From: DAMBHY01 sp032068765
GTDB taxonomy: Bacteria > Bacteroidota > Bacteroidia > Bacteroidales > Dysgonomonadaceae
Assembly: GCA_032068765.1 (NCBI GenBank)
Contig: DAMBHY010000002.1
Span: 62,001-126,000, forward strand
Length of the DNA stretch: 64,000 nucleotides
Direction: 5' to 3'
This document shows positions 34,170 through 43,679 of the stretch, one piece after another. The number at the start of each line of letters is the position of its first letter. The stretch's first letter is position 1. The notes beneath the pieces are model-generated. The model was not told the DNA's origin. It saw only the letters and a program-made list of their open reading frames with translations, and ran no database searches. The position numbers were made by a program, and so were the translations under genes.

Positions 34170-35390
34170 TTATTTTTTATAGAAGTAATAGAATCCATCG
34201 ATATCATTGAACACGATAAGATATTTACCCGATACTTCGACGAGGTTTTTGCCTCCCTGTATTCCCAGTCCGATTATAGAATATTTTGAATCGCCGTCAT
34301 TTGCCGATGGTGCTCCCCAATTGGTGTCCCATCCCTCATTTGCACGGAATTTGCATAGAGAATTCTTCTCAAATGTATATTCTATATACCACGCGTGATT
34401 ATTCTCTTCAAGGAATGGTTTCATTTCTACGTCGGTACTCCAGCCAGTCATTTCACCAATCAATCCTATTTTATTGTATAAGGTTGGTGTAATTGCAGCT
34501 TTTTCAATCTTAACGGATTTTGTAACTGAGTTAAGAATGATTGTATAATATCCGTCTTCAGGAACTTTGAAGTTGCCTGAACCACCATCGTTCAATACAG
34601 GATTGTTGATGCCGTCTCCGCCACCATTTCCCCACTGTGTTTCCCAGCTTCCAAGGTCGCGAATAAGTTTAAATCCTTGACTCGTTTTGAAATAACCTGT
34701 ATAGATGAACTTACCATTTCCTTCCGAGTCGAAATTGTTTCCAGGAGCTACGCTCAATGGGAATACTGAAACTCCTAATCCTGCGGTTTCATTTTTCCAT
34801 GCGCCGTCTCCTAAACCTATAATGTACCAAGGAATTATTTTCTTCGCATTTTCGTAGCTTACCAAGTCTTCCATAAAATATGGTTTGATATTTAATTTCA
34901 CAACGTTGGAATACAAAGGTTGAAGGATAAGAGTTGAATCAAGCGGACTTTTAGTTGCAGTACTCAGTACTGCTTTTAGTCTTACAAACACATCTTTTGC
35001 AACAGTTGGGTTAGGCATACTTCCCTTGTAAAGAGCCAGCATTGCTTTATTCATATCTTTCACATTTACCGGAACTGTTTCTCCTTGTACTGAAGTCGCT
35101 AATTCTACTGCGTTTTCCATATTTTCTGTGAAAGATACTTCAACATAATAAGTTGCTGCAGCAGGAAATCCGTAATCAGGCTGACTTGCTATGAGAGCAT
35201 CCATGCTTTTGCTATTATTGGCTTCTTCCAATAAATAGGTATAGTTAGAATATCGTGCATTGTTGAGTTTAAAAGTCAACTGACCATTTTCTGCATCAGG
35301 ATTGATAACAAGTTTCTCATCTTTCTGACATGAAGTGAAAAATAAAGAAATAATCATCGTTCCTAAAAGTAAAATATTTATTTTTTTCAT
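34170..35390 (-). CDS. susE: SusE/SusF-family starch-binding lipoprotein (first copy)
   Basis: This 406-residue lipoprotein (FFTSC, Cys21) has the same layout as its downstream paralog: SusE N-terminal domain, then WYIIGLGDGAWKNETAGLG, FKLIRDLGSWETQWG, GGSGNFKVPEDGYYTIILN and a second module with MTGWSTD and KFRANEGWDTNWG. It immediately follows susD (33 bp), the usual position of SusE. The N-terminal module carries SMDALIASQPDYG and other SusE-like residues. It is probably exposed on the cell surface and binds maltooligosaccharides. Confidence 0.87.
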   Translation of the reverse strand: MKKINILLLGTMIISLFFTSCQKDEKLVINPDAENGQLTFKLNNARYSNYTYLLEEANNSKSMDALIASQPDYGFPAAATYYVEVSFTENMENAVELATSVQGETVPVNVKDMNKAMLALYKGSMPNPTVAKDVFVRLKAVLSTATKSPLDSTLILQPLYSNVVKLNIKPYFMEDLVSYENAKKIIPWYIIGLGDGAWKNETAGLGVSVFPLSVAPGNNFDSEGNGKFIYTGYFKTSQGFKLIRDLGSWETQWGNGGGDGINNPVLNDGGSGNFKVPEDGYYTIILNSVTKSVKIEKAAITPTLYNKIGLIGEMTGWSTDVEMKPFLEENNHAWYIEYTFEKNSLCKFRANEGWDTNWGAPSANDGDSKYSIIGLGIQGGKNLVEVSGKYLIVFNDIDGFYYFYKK

Positions 35391-35423
35391 AGATATTTAT
35401 CTTTTATATAATTTGTGAATTGA

Positions 35424-37001
35424 TTAGTAACCCGGGTTTTGTTTCAGATTTTCTGAATTTGCATTCAAATCATCTGCCGGAAGCGGCATCAAATTAAGAT
35501 AATTTGGCAATGAAGTTCCATTAGGAACGCCGCCTTTCCAATCCCAATTATAATCTCCACCAGTAAAATAGTTATAACGTATCAAGTCTGTACGACGTTG
35601 TCCTTCAAAGAAAAACTCTCGAGACTTTTCATCCAAGATGGTTTGCAAATCAACTGATGTAAGTTCTTTTGCATTGGCGCGGGTGCGCAATTTGTTTACT
35701 GCTTGTAATGCTGAATATCCACCGATTGGACTTGCTCCTCTTACTACAGCTTCTGCGTAAGTCAAATATGCTTCTGCTGCTCGCATGAAAGGAATATCCA
35801 TATCAGGGAATTCTTTATCATGAGTTGCTCCGCCATCAGCTCTCAAATTCCAAAATTTTTGTACAGAAACACCTTCTTTAAATTTAGTGACATCACTGAT
35901 GATTACACTTCTTTCTTCTGAGAAGAAAAGTGCTCTTTCGTCTTTTGCTTGAACAGTCAAGTCTTTAGATTCAGGAACGTTTCCATCAGGGAAGAATTTT
36001 TTCATTAAACTATAACGAGCACGGTTACCACCCCATCCGCCGGTAGTTCCCCATGTAGGCATACCATCTGTACGGGTTGAGTTGATAATAAAGATAGAAC
36101 TTCCGTAGCTTTTGGTTTTTACACCGTCAGCCGCAATCGGGAAGATAATTTCGTTTGGAGCGTTATTAACAGATGACCCGTCAATTGCACCTGCATTGTC
36201 AGCCATAAATAAGTATTTGTATTTTCCGGCTAAGGTATAACCTGAGTCCATTACTTTTTTAGCATATATTGCTGCATCATTCCAGCGTGGAGAACCTGTA
36301 TAAACCTGGCTGTTGAGATATAATCTTGATAAAAGTAACCATGCAGCCGCTTTATCCAAACGATAGTAAGGAGCTGATTTAGGTTCATACATGTTAGGTT
36401 CAAGTTCTTTTAATTCTGTTTCAATCCATGCAAATAGATCAGCACGTTGAATTTGTTTTGGAGCTTCAGAACTAATGGTTGTTGTGAATGGAACATTTCC
36501 AAATACATCCATCAAATAATAATAAGCTAATGCTCTCAGATAACGAACTTCCGCACGTTTCTTTACAATTTCCGAATCATTGTTACCTTCAGTTTGACTT
36601 AAATAATGGTTGGAAATACTTACTACAAAGTAAAGACGTGCATACAATCCTTTAAGAGCAGGGTTGGTAGAAGTGAAACTTGAGCGATTCATCGTTACCA
36701 CTTCAATATCTCCCCAGGCACAAACCGTTTCGTCAGTTGGCAGCTGTTGGCTTACCCACAAAGTACGATATAATGAAAAACGTCCTTCGTCATCAATATC
36801 GATATCATTATTTCCAGCAGGTCCTTCCTGACCACTCAATGACCACGATGCATATACTTTTGAAAAAACTTCAGGTTCATTAAATTGCTGAACTGTAGCC
36901 GGATCAATCGGCTGAATATTTAAGTCTCCCACACAGGAACTCAATCCCATAGCAAAAATCAGGGAGAGTAAACTCAGTTTTATATATTTATTAATTTTCA
37001 T
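35424..37001 (-). CDS. susD: SusD-family starch-binding outer-membrane lipoprotein
   Basis: This 525-residue protein caps the SusC channel and binds starch helices. A lipoprotein signal ends at LSSCVGD (Cys23). The N-terminal SusD-like helical part follows, with the TPR-like segments RAEVRYLRALAYYYLMDVFGNVPF and AAAWLLLSRLYLN. The C-terminal RagB/SusD signature FMRAAEAYLTYAEAVVRG and LDEKSREFFFEGQRRTDLIRY is complete. It is 20 bp after susC. Substrate assignment to starch is from the surrounding susA, susB and susE-like genes. Confidence 0.93.
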   Translation of the reverse strand: MKINKYIKLSLLSLIFAMGLSSCVGDLNIQPIDPATVQQFNEPEVFSKVYASWSLSGQEGPAGNNDIDIDDEGRFSLYRTLWVSQQLPTDETVCAWGDIEVVTMNRSSFTSTNPALKGLYARLYFVVSISNHYLSQTEGNNDSEIVKKRAEVRYLRALAYYYLMDVFGNVPFTTTISSEAPKQIQRADLFAWIETELKELEPNMYEPKSAPYYRLDKAAAWLLLSRLYLNSQVYTGSPRWNDAAIYAKKVMDSGYTLAGKYKYLFMADNAGAIDGSSVNNAPNEIIFPIAADGVKTKSYGSSIFIINSTRTDGMPTWGTTGGWGGNRARYSLMKKFFPDGNVPESKDLTVQAKDERALFFSEERSVIISDVTKFKEGVSVQKFWNLRADGGATHDKEFPDMDIPFMRAAEAYLTYAEAVVRGASPIGGYSALQAVNKLRTRANAKELTSVDLQTILDEKSREFFFEGQRRTDLIRYNYFTGGDYNWDWKGGVPNGTSLPNYLNLMPLPADDLNANSENLKQNPGY

Positions 37002-37021
37002 ACGTTTTAGCTTTTAAAGAT

Positions 37022-40012
37022 TTAAAAATTAAGAGATAAGCCAAATACGACCATTACAGGTTTTGGATAAATGCTTCCATCAATTCCTCCAAATACTTCT
37101 GGATCTAATCCTTTATATGGAGTAATCACCAAAGGATTTTGCAATGTTGCAGAGAAACGTCCTGATGTTCTGGAATTTAATATATTGGCAAAAGAATATC
37201 CGAATGTGATATTATCAACTCTAAAGAAAGACGCCTTTTGAACATAATAGTCAGACATAAAGGCGTTACCTGTATTTCCAGTGAAATTGGTATCGAATGC
37301 GGACATTACTTTGTTTTCGAAGAATCCGAGTGGAGACCAAACGCCGTTAGGTCCAACATTCATACGTTCTGCAGCTACTGCATTGTAAACATAGTTGCCA
37401 AAGTTTGCTCTTGTGGAAATTCCAAAGTCGAAAGCTTTATAAATTACTTTTGTAGAAAGTCCCATTGTAACATCAGGAGTAGCTTTGTGATAGAAATATT
37501 TGTCTTGTTCGTTGATTTTGCCATCACCGTTTCTGTCTACAAATAAGCCTTCAATAGGTTTTCCTGCATTGTCATACACTTGTTGATATACGTAGAATGA
37601 ATTAGCTGGATATCCTACAGAGTGTGCCTGTACGGAACCTTGGAAAATACCTCCGGTTGGAACATAATATCCTTCCTGGCTACCTGATGTAAGTTTTGTG
37701 ATCTCATTACGATTGTAAGTAACGTTGTAATTAACATCCCAAGAAAAATCTTTCTGACGAAGAATTGTTCCGTTTAACATCAACTCAACACCCTGATTGT
37801 TTAATGATCCAATATTTTGAAGCACTTTGTTTCGGAAATTTGTTCCTGCTGGAATTGCAGTTTGATTGATCAAATCAGTAGTTACACGATAATAATAATC
37901 CAATGATGCGGAAAAACGGTTTTGTAAAAATGCGATATCGTAACCAATATTATAAGTTTTTGTCTGTTCCCATTTCAGCTTATCATTATATGCATCAGGG
38001 CGGTTGGTTGGATAATAAGTATCTCCGATTGGATAGTAAGCACCGTCTTTATTTATTGTGTACACTGGCAGATAAGGGAAATCAAGTCCTATATCCTGCT
38101 GACCTGTAACACCATATCCCAAACGCAATTTCATGTCAGAGATAGTTGTGTTGTCTACCAAGAAAGCTTCGTTTTTCATTTTCCATGCGAAAGCAAATGA
38201 TGGGAAAATACCCCATTTATTGCCAGGTGCAAATCTTGAAGAACCGTCGGCTCTCATAGTTGCGGTAAACAAATATCTGTCAAGCAAAGAGTAATTTAAT
38301 CTTCCGAAGAATGATACCAATTGATTGTGTGTTGCCCAGTTGATCACATCTTTTTGATAAATATAATCAGGATTGGTGATGGACTTTCCATAGTAACTTC
38401 CTTCTCTGTGATATCTCTGCCATTCATAACCGGCCATTAAATCTAGATTCTGATTGGTAAAATCCTTTGTGTACTGAAGATAAGTACTTAATTGTCTGTT
38501 CCATTTATCTTGTATGCGATATCCATCATATCCACCGCCATTCATATTGGTAGAAGACAAAGGAGAAACCCAAGTATTTTGACGACCATGTGCAATGTCA
38601 GTAGCCAAAGCCAAATGAGCCCTCAACTCGGGTAGAAATGGCATCTTGTAATCAAATTCAAGATTACCGATTACGTTCCAGGCATTGGATAAATCCTTCT
38701 TTTGATTTAATAAACCAAGTGGATTTCTAGGAGCATCAGCATTCAAAGCTTTGAAAGAACCGTCATCGTTATATGTTGCCCATTGCCAATATCCTTCAGT
38801 CAAAGACGCAAAAGGTTCTTCTGAAGACATAACAGGATGCGTAGGATCGAACCGTACTGCATTGCCCACAGCTCCGGTATCTGCAAATCTATTTTTGATA
38901 TGCATCCCCTTAAGGTTGAAATTGACTTTAAGTGTGTTATCCAAAAATGAAGGATTTAAATTTAAAGCACCTGTAAAACGTTGGAAAGTAGAAGTTTTTA
39001 GAATTCCGCTTTGTCCCGTGTAACCTATGGATGCGCGATAAGGAAGATTTTTGAACCCACCTGCGATGTTAATATTTTGGTCTGTACCGTAACCAGTTCT
39101 ATAGATTTGCTTTTGCCAGTCGGTATTTTCTGAACCTAGTTTGTTTAGAATACTTTGATCTCCAGCATATAGTTTGTTAGCATATTCTCTATATGCATCG
39201 CCGTTCATTACGTCAATGTAATTGCGTGGTGTACTTATGGAAAAATTGCCATTATATGCAATGGTTGGTTTCATTCCTGCTAACCCCTTTTTAGTTTGAA
39301 TAAGAATTACACCATTTGATGCGCGAGAACCATAAATTGCAGTAGCAGAAGCATCTTTTAATACTGTAAAACTTTCAATGTCGTTAGGGTTGATAGTACT
39401 TAGGAAGTTAGAAACACCTTGTATTCCATTATTATCCATAGCTAAACCATCGATAACAATAAGAGGATCGTTGCTTGCATTTAATGAAGAACCTCCACGA
39501 ATACGAATTGTTGCTCCTTCACCAGGTGCACCACCATTTTGCGTAACAGTCACCCCTGCTACTTTACCTGAAATCATGTCTTGTGGATTCACCGTAAGAC
39601 CTTTGTTCATTTGTTCTGGTTTAATGGCTGTAACCGAACCGGTTGCATCATTTTTACGCACAGAACCATAACCAATAACTACAACTTCATCCAACAGAGC
39701 ATTGTCTTCCTTCAATACAATATTAATCGTTGAACGATTTCCGATTGCTACGTTTTGAGTTAAATACCCTATCGAACTCACTACCAATGTTCCGTTAGGT
39801 GGCACTTGCAAAGTAAAATTACCATCAACGTCTGTTGCCACTCCTGAGGTTGTACCTTGTAAAAGAATGCTGGCTCCGATTATGGCTTCGCCTTTTGCAT
39901 CTTTTACGGTTCCTCTGATCGTTTTCTGCGTTTGTGAAAACGCAGAAAATCCAATAAACAATCCTATCATCAACAGGACTGCTTTTTTTAAAATTTTAAT
40001 TTTTGAATGCAT
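37022..40012 (-). CDS. susC: SusC-family TonB-dependent maltooligosaccharide transporter
   Basis: This 996-residue outer-membrane receptor has a signal peptide (FSAFSQ) and a carboxypeptidase-regulatory-like domain (residues 33-110: GTVKDAKGEAIIGASILL and TDVDGNFTL). The TonB-box-like DEVVVIGYGSVRKNDATGSV comes next, then a plug domain with RIRGGSSLNASNDPLIVIDG, and a 22-strand barrel ending in VFGLSLNF with the terminal phenylalanine. It imports maltooligosaccharides using proton-motive force passed by TonB. It is the first gene of the minus-strand cluster and has a promoter box and a LacI-type operator upstream. Confidence 0.94.
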   Translation of the reverse strand: MHSKIKILKKAVLLMIGLFIGFSAFSQTQKTIRGTVKDAKGEAIIGASILLQGTTSGVATDVDGNFTLQVPPNGTLVVSSIGYLTQNVAIGNRSTINIVLKEDNALLDEVVVIGYGSVRKNDATGSVTAIKPEQMNKGLTVNPQDMISGKVAGVTVTQNGGAPGEGATIRIRGGSSLNASNDPLIVIDGLAMDNNGIQGVSNFLSTINPNDIESFTVLKDASATAIYGSRASNGVILIQTKKGLAGMKPTIAYNGNFSISTPRNYIDVMNGDAYREYANKLYAGDQSILNKLGSENTDWQKQIYRTGYGTDQNINIAGGFKNLPYRASIGYTGQSGILKTSTFQRFTGALNLNPSFLDNTLKVNFNLKGMHIKNRFADTGAVGNAVRFDPTHPVMSSEEPFASLTEGYWQWATYNDDGSFKALNADAPRNPLGLLNQKKDLSNAWNVIGNLEFDYKMPFLPELRAHLALATDIAHGRQNTWVSPLSSTNMNGGGYDGYRIQDKWNRQLSTYLQYTKDFTNQNLDLMAGYEWQRYHREGSYYGKSITNPDYIYQKDVINWATHNQLVSFFGRLNYSLLDRYLFTATMRADGSSRFAPGNKWGIFPSFAFAWKMKNEAFLVDNTTISDMKLRLGYGVTGQQDIGLDFPYLPVYTINKDGAYYPIGDTYYPTNRPDAYNDKLKWEQTKTYNIGYDIAFLQNRFSASLDYYYRVTTDLINQTAIPAGTNFRNKVLQNIGSLNNQGVELMLNGTILRQKDFSWDVNYNVTYNRNEITKLTSGSQEGYYVPTGGIFQGSVQAHSVGYPANSFYVYQQVYDNAGKPIEGLFVDRNGDGKINEQDKYFYHKATPDVTMGLSTKVIYKAFDFGISTRANFGNYVYNAVAAERMNVGPNGVWSPLGFFENKVMSAFDTNFTGNTGNAFMSDYYVQKASFFRVDNITFGYSFANILNSRTSGRFSATLQNPLVITPYKGLDPEVFGGIDGSIYPKPVMVVFGLSLNF

Positions 40013-40117
40013 TTTGTAAACTTATAAGATTAACTTACTAAAACTATTCTCTCTTTTAACATTCACCTTATCTAATTATCTGTCATTAATTAAATTAACG
40101 TAAATATTTATTTCTAA

Positions 40118-40125
40118 CAAATATA
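40118..40125 (-). promoter_or_regulatory. candidate -7 box of susC
   Basis: The minus strand reads TATATTTG, the same octamer as at the transporter gene. It is 105 bases before the susC ATG. No good -33 element is visible. Confidence 0.6.
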
Positions 40126-40161
40126 TGGACAAAATTGTGCGAACATAATTTAATAAGGATT

Positions 40162-40207
40162 AAAAAAAGGTATACCCAAGTGCAAACGTTTGCATATGGG
40201 TATACCT
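40162..40207 (-). terminator. terminator of the glsA-glsB operon formed by a 40-bp palindrome
   Basis: The arms AGGTATACCCA (40168-40178) and TGGGTATACCT (40197-40207) and the inner palindrome share one centre, with only two unpaired positions on each side. On the minus strand the stem is followed by seven T. It lies 27 bases after the glsB stop. Confidence 0.8.
40181..40194. promoter_or_regulatory. LacI-type operator upstream of susC
   Basis: TGCAAACGTTTGCA is a perfect 14-base palindrome with a central CG, fitting the LacI/GalR family pattern TGnAAnCGnnnnCA. It sits in the middle of the terminator palindrome, and its centre is about 62 bases upstream of the susC TATATTTG box, nearly the same spacing as at the transporter promoter. 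Confidence 0.7.
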
Positions 40208-40234
40208 ATCATAATATATAAAACTCAAAATAGT

Positions 40235-41257
40235 TTACTCAGCTTTTCTCTTTCTTATCTTTGAAACTTTTATTTTTGGCTTGCCTGATACAATTCTCTT
40301 AAGCTTCATCAAAAACCTTTTTGGAGGATTGCTTTGCAAATAGGATTCTATATGACGAATACGCTTATCTTCCAAAATTTGATCAATCTCTATTAAAATT
40401 CCCGATTCTTCTACATCTCCAAATTCATCATTAATAGCTGTACCGAAAAATCGCATGTTGGTAGTCAAGTTCATGTATGCATTGATAAGAGGTGGAATGT
40501 TGTATCCTCTTTGACGAACTTCCTTATTGAGAATCTTATAATCATCTTTAAAATTCTTTCCTATAAACAAGCTCCTCATTCTTTCAATATCCGTATTTGT
40601 CTCCAATGGATGAATAGGCGTGACAAGTTTGTCTGTGTCGGGAAAGTGCTTGTGGAGGAAATAAAGTATCATATTGCGCGCTTCCTTATCGTAAGTGCCA
40701 TACATGGTAACTTTTCCGAAGAAATATTTGATGTTTGGGTCGATAACATAAAGAGCGCCAAGTCCATCCCAAAGATTATCCAATGCAAAAATACCTTTTC
40801 GTCCCAACAAAGTAGATTGATATTCTAGTGATACAAAAGAACGGCCTAATTCAATAGTTCTTGGTAGATATTCTTCTATAAATTTTTGAGAAAAATTGAG
40901 CAGGTGAGCAGTAGCCAATTTGGGTTTTCCGTTTTCGTCCAACTCAATATCGCTTCCCGATATAAATCGGTATCCACCGAGGATTTCTTCGTTTTCAGGG
41001 TCCCAAACAATCAGTTGACGGTATGGATTATCCATTGTATCATATTTGTCAATATCTGATTCAAGACCCGTACCGCCTCCATAATATCTGAACGCAATTT
41101 CGCGAAGTCTTCCCACCTCTTGCATGAGAATGGGAGATTGATGATAAGTAAAAATGTAGATTTCGTTATTGGCCTTGTTTGTAGACCTCATTTTTTGCAC
41201 TTTGGCTAACTCTGCTTTGATGGTTTCTTTGTCAATAGGAGCGATTATTTCCTGCAT
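40235..41257 (-). CDS. glsB: GNAT-type N-acyltransferase (glycine lipid synthesis)
   Basis: This 340-residue acyltransferase resembles GlsB/OlsB-like proteins that transfer a 3-hydroxy fatty acyl chain to glycine, giving monoacylated glycine lipid. Recognisable parts are EVGRLREIAFRYYGGGTG, PYRQLIVWDPENEEILGGYRFI, the central ELGRSFVSLEYQ and the later GRKGIFALDNLWDGLGALY. The C-terminal 60 residues are basic. It lies 3 bp downstream of the PlsC-like gene, the same pairing as glsB/glsA in Bacteroides, where these lipids are needed for stress resistance. The identity rests on family pattern and pairing. Confidence 0.78.
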   Translation of the reverse strand: MQEIIAPIDKETIKAELAKVQKMRSTNKANNEIYIFTYHQSPILMQEVGRLREIAFRYYGGGTGLESDIDKYDTMDNPYRQLIVWDPENEEILGGYRFISGSDIELDENGKPKLATAHLLNFSQKFIEEYLPRTIELGRSFVSLEYQSTLLGRKGIFALDNLWDGLGALYVIDPNIKYFFGKVTMYGTYDKEARNMILYFLHKHFPDTDKLVTPIHPLETNTDIERMRSLFIGKNFKDDYKILNKEVRQRGYNIPPLINAYMNLTTNMRFFGTAINDEFGDVEESGILIEIDQILEDKRIRHIESYLQSNPPKRFLMKLKRIVSGKPKIKVSKIRKRKAE

Positions 41258-41260
41258 ATA

Positions 41261-42088
41261 TTACTTATTTAATGAATAAACGATATTTTTTACTTCCTGA
41301 GCCCATTCTTTCTGAGTTTTGCTTGTATCAAATGAATTCCAGGGAATTGGCTTCCCGAAAGTTATGGTGAAAGTCTGATGCTTGTTCTTAAACATCTCGC
41401 CAGGTAAATATAACATCTCAATGTTGAATTTGATTTTTGCCTTTTTTCTAAAATTTGCTAAATTGTAGAAAAAGTTGGAGTTTTTACCATCAAAATGAAC
41501 GGGAATAATATCTCTTTTATATTCTGTAGCTTTTGAGATGAAGTTTTTCATCCATTCCAGGTCACAGATTTTACCATCTTGTTTGCGCGAGCAAAGACCT
41601 GCCGGAAATGTAATAATTTGATTATTTGAGGCGTAAGCTTCATTTATGATCTCAACCGATTTTTTTGCTTGTGCTCCATGCTTATTAATGGGAATAAAAA
41701 TGGTTTCTAGATTCTTGATATTGAGCAAAATATCATTTACCAAATAACGAATCTTTCCGTTATATTTATTTCCCAAATAAGCGGAAAGACAAATTCCGTC
41801 CAATCCACCGAGAGGATGATTGGATGCAAAGATGAACAAACCGTCTTGGGGAATATTTTCTTCACCTTTTATATTAAGTTTGATGTCGAATTCCTTTGAA
41901 ATCAGCGCGTTCATGAAATCAACACCATACTTGTCGTGATTTCTTTCGATTATTCCGTTTATATCGTCCTGATGAACAGTCTTTTTGAGATAACTGATAA
42001 GAAATTTAGGGATTTTATTGTAGTTTTTGGGCGATTTTGAGCGTATTATGCCGTCAATATCTATCCGAAATATTTTGTTGTCGTCCAT
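41261..42088 (-). CDS. glsA: PlsC-like O-acyltransferase (glycine lipid synthesis)
   Basis: This 275-residue acyltransferase would add the second acyl chain to the hydroxy group of monoacyl glycine. The acceptor motif reads FASNHPLGGLDG, with five residues between His and Asp instead of the four of classical PlsC, as in the GlsA/OlsA-like subgroup of this phylum. TIFIPINKHG and FPAGLCSRK correspond to motifs II and III. The order here is glsA then glsB with a 3-bp gap, so the two are almost certainly co-translated. Membrane association is expected from the hydrophobic patches, with no signal peptide. Confidence 0.78.
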   Translation of the reverse strand: MDDNKIFRIDIDGIIRSKSPKNYNKIPKFLISYLKKTVHQDDINGIIERNHDKYGVDFMNALISKEFDIKLNIKGEENIPQDGLFIFASNHPLGGLDGICLSAYLGNKYNGKIRYLVNDILLNIKNLETIFIPINKHGAQAKKSVEIINEAYASNNQIITFPAGLCSRKQDGKICDLEWMKNFISKATEYKRDIIPVHFDGKNSNFFYNLANFRKKAKIKFNIEMLYLPGEMFKNKHQTFTITFGKPIPWNSFDTSKTQKEWAQEVKNIVYSLNK

Positions 42089-42240
42089 TTTTCAATCTTC
42101 AATATTTTAGAATTGCAAATTTATAAACTTAATTTTAAAATTCTCTAATTATTGATAATTTTCTAATAGTAATATAATGCTCAGATTATCAATTAAATAT
42201 ATTTATTGAATACATGTTGATAACTTTTTTACAAATAATG

Positions 42241-42273
42241 TGTGGAAAAGTGGGGGAGAGTGGATAATTTTTG
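42241..42273 (+). promoter_or_regulatory. possible MraZ-box and promoter of the dcw cluster
   Basis: Three GTGG repeats start at 42242, 42250 and 42260, reminiscent of the spaced TGGG-type sites bound by MraZ. The sequence then reads TAATTTTTG, which has one extra base compared with TAnnTTTG. The spacing of 8 and 10 bases is not the regular one, so support is limited. Confidence 0.35.
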
Positions 42274-42323
42274 TAATTTTACCCCGAATTTAATTAGAAG
42301 TATTGTATTCTTTAAATATTTAA

Positions 42324-42770
42324 ATGGTTCAATTTCTTGGAAATAGTGACGCAAAAGCGGATGCCAAAGGTAGGATATTTATACCTTCTGTATTCAGGAA
42401 AATTCTTCAACAAGCGGGAGAGGGATTTCTCGTGCTTCGCAAAGACATTTTTCAGGATTGCCTCGTACTTTATCCTGGAAGTGTCTGGCAAAAAGAAATT
42501 GAATATTTACGCTCTAAACTCAATAAGTGGAATAACGAGCAACAGCAGATTTTTAGACAATTTGTTTTAGATGCTGAGCGACTAGAAATGGATGCCAGCG
42601 GACGTGTTCTTATACCTAAAAGATATTTGGAAAAAGTGGAAATTACGAACGATGTCAGGTTTTTAGGAATGGATGACACTATTGAGCTTTGGGCTAAAGA
42701 AAAATTGGACGCTCAAGCGATGTCTCCCGATAAGTTTACAAGCAAGGTGCAAGAATTTATGAGATTATAA
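42324..42770 (+). CDS. mraZ: transcriptional regulator MraZ
   Basis: This 148-residue double-AbrB protein is the first gene of the division and cell-wall cluster. Each half carries the SpoVT/AbrB DNA-binding pattern: FLGNSDAKADAKGRIFIPSVFRK in the first and LDAERLEMDASGRVLIPKRYLEK in the second. It is known to bind repeats in its own promoter and to regulate the cluster. The start follows a long AT-rich leader. The stop is one base before the next start codon. Confidence 0.93.
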   Translation: MVQFLGNSDAKADAKGRIFIPSVFRKILQQAGEGFLVLRKDIFQDCLVLYPGSVWQKEIEYLRSKLNKWNNEQQQIFRQFVLDAERLEMDASGRVLIPKRYLEKVEITNDVRFLGMDDTIELWAKEKLDAQAMSPDKFTSKVQEFMRL

Positions 42771-42771
42771 T

Positions 42772-43674
42772 ATGAATGAATATCATACGCCCGTGTTGCT
42801 GCAAGAAAGTTTGGAAGGATTGAATATACATCCCGACGGAACATATGTTGACGTAACTTTTGGTGGAGGCGGTCATTCGCGTGAAATACTGATAAGATTA
42901 GGCTCAAAAGGTAAGCTTGTCGCATTTGACCAAGATCGTGATGCACTTGAAAATATTCCTGGAAATGATCGCTTCATATTTGTGCAAAGTAATTTTCGGT
43001 ATTTGAAAAACTTTTTGCGTTATCACAATATAGAGAAAGTGGATGGCATTCTTGCGGATTTGGGAGTTTCTTCCCACCATTTTGATGATGCTTCAAGAGG
43101 TTTTTCTTTTCGTTTTTCCGGAAATCTAGATATGCGCATGAATCAAAATTCAGAAAAAGATGCGGCATATGTCATTAATAATTATTCGGTTGAAGAATTG
43201 ACGAGAATTTTGAGCCTATATGGGGAGTTGAAGAACGCTAGACGTATAGCTCAGGAAATTTTCGCAAAAAGAAGTCAAAATCAAATTAAGACAATTGAAG
43301 ATTTTACATCCATTATACAGCCGTTTATATTTAAAGATAAAGAAAAAAAAATGCTAGCGCAGATTTTTCAGGCGTTGCGAATTGAGGTGAATGATGAAAT
43401 GGGAGCATTGATGGAATTGCTTCGTCAATCTAAGGAAATGCTGAAGATTGGTGGGAGATTGTGTGTAATTTCATACCATTCATTGGAAGACAGACTGGTG
43501 AAAAATTATTTCAAAACCGGAAATATGGAAGGTAAGCTTAATAAGGATTTCTTTGGAAATATCCTTACGCCTTTTGATGTTATCAGCCGAAAAGTGATTG
43601 TCCCGTCAGAAGTGGAATTGCAGTCCAATCCACGTTCACGCAGCGCGAAACTAAGAATTGCTGAAAAAATATAA
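42772..43674 (+). CDS. rsmH: 16S rRNA (cytosine(1402)-N(4))-methyltransferase
   Basis: This 300-residue enzyme (also called MraW) methylates the base of C1402, the same nucleotide whose ribose is modified by RsmI. It begins YHTPVLLQESLEGL, has the SAM loop VDVTFGGGGHSREIL, the DLGVSSHHFDDASRGFSF segment and the C-terminal VISYHSLEDRLVKNYF and NPRSRSAKLR. Length is normal. It is coupled to mraZ by a one-base gap and followed 5 bp later by the ftsL-like gene. Confidence 0.95.
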   Translation: MNEYHTPVLLQESLEGLNIHPDGTYVDVTFGGGGHSREILIRLGSKGKLVAFDQDRDALENIPGNDRFIFVQSNFRYLKNFLRYHNIEKVDGILADLGVSSHHFDDASRGFSFRFSGNLDMRMNQNSEKDAAYVINNYSVEELTRILSLYGELKNARRIAQEIFAKRSQNQIKTIEDFTSIIQPFIFKDKEKKMLAQIFQALRIEVNDEMGALMELLRQSKEMLKIGGRLCVISYHSLEDRLVKNYFKTGNMEGKLNKDFFGNILTPFDVISRKVIVPSEVELQSNPRSRSAKLRIAEKI

Positions 43675-43679
43675 ATAAC

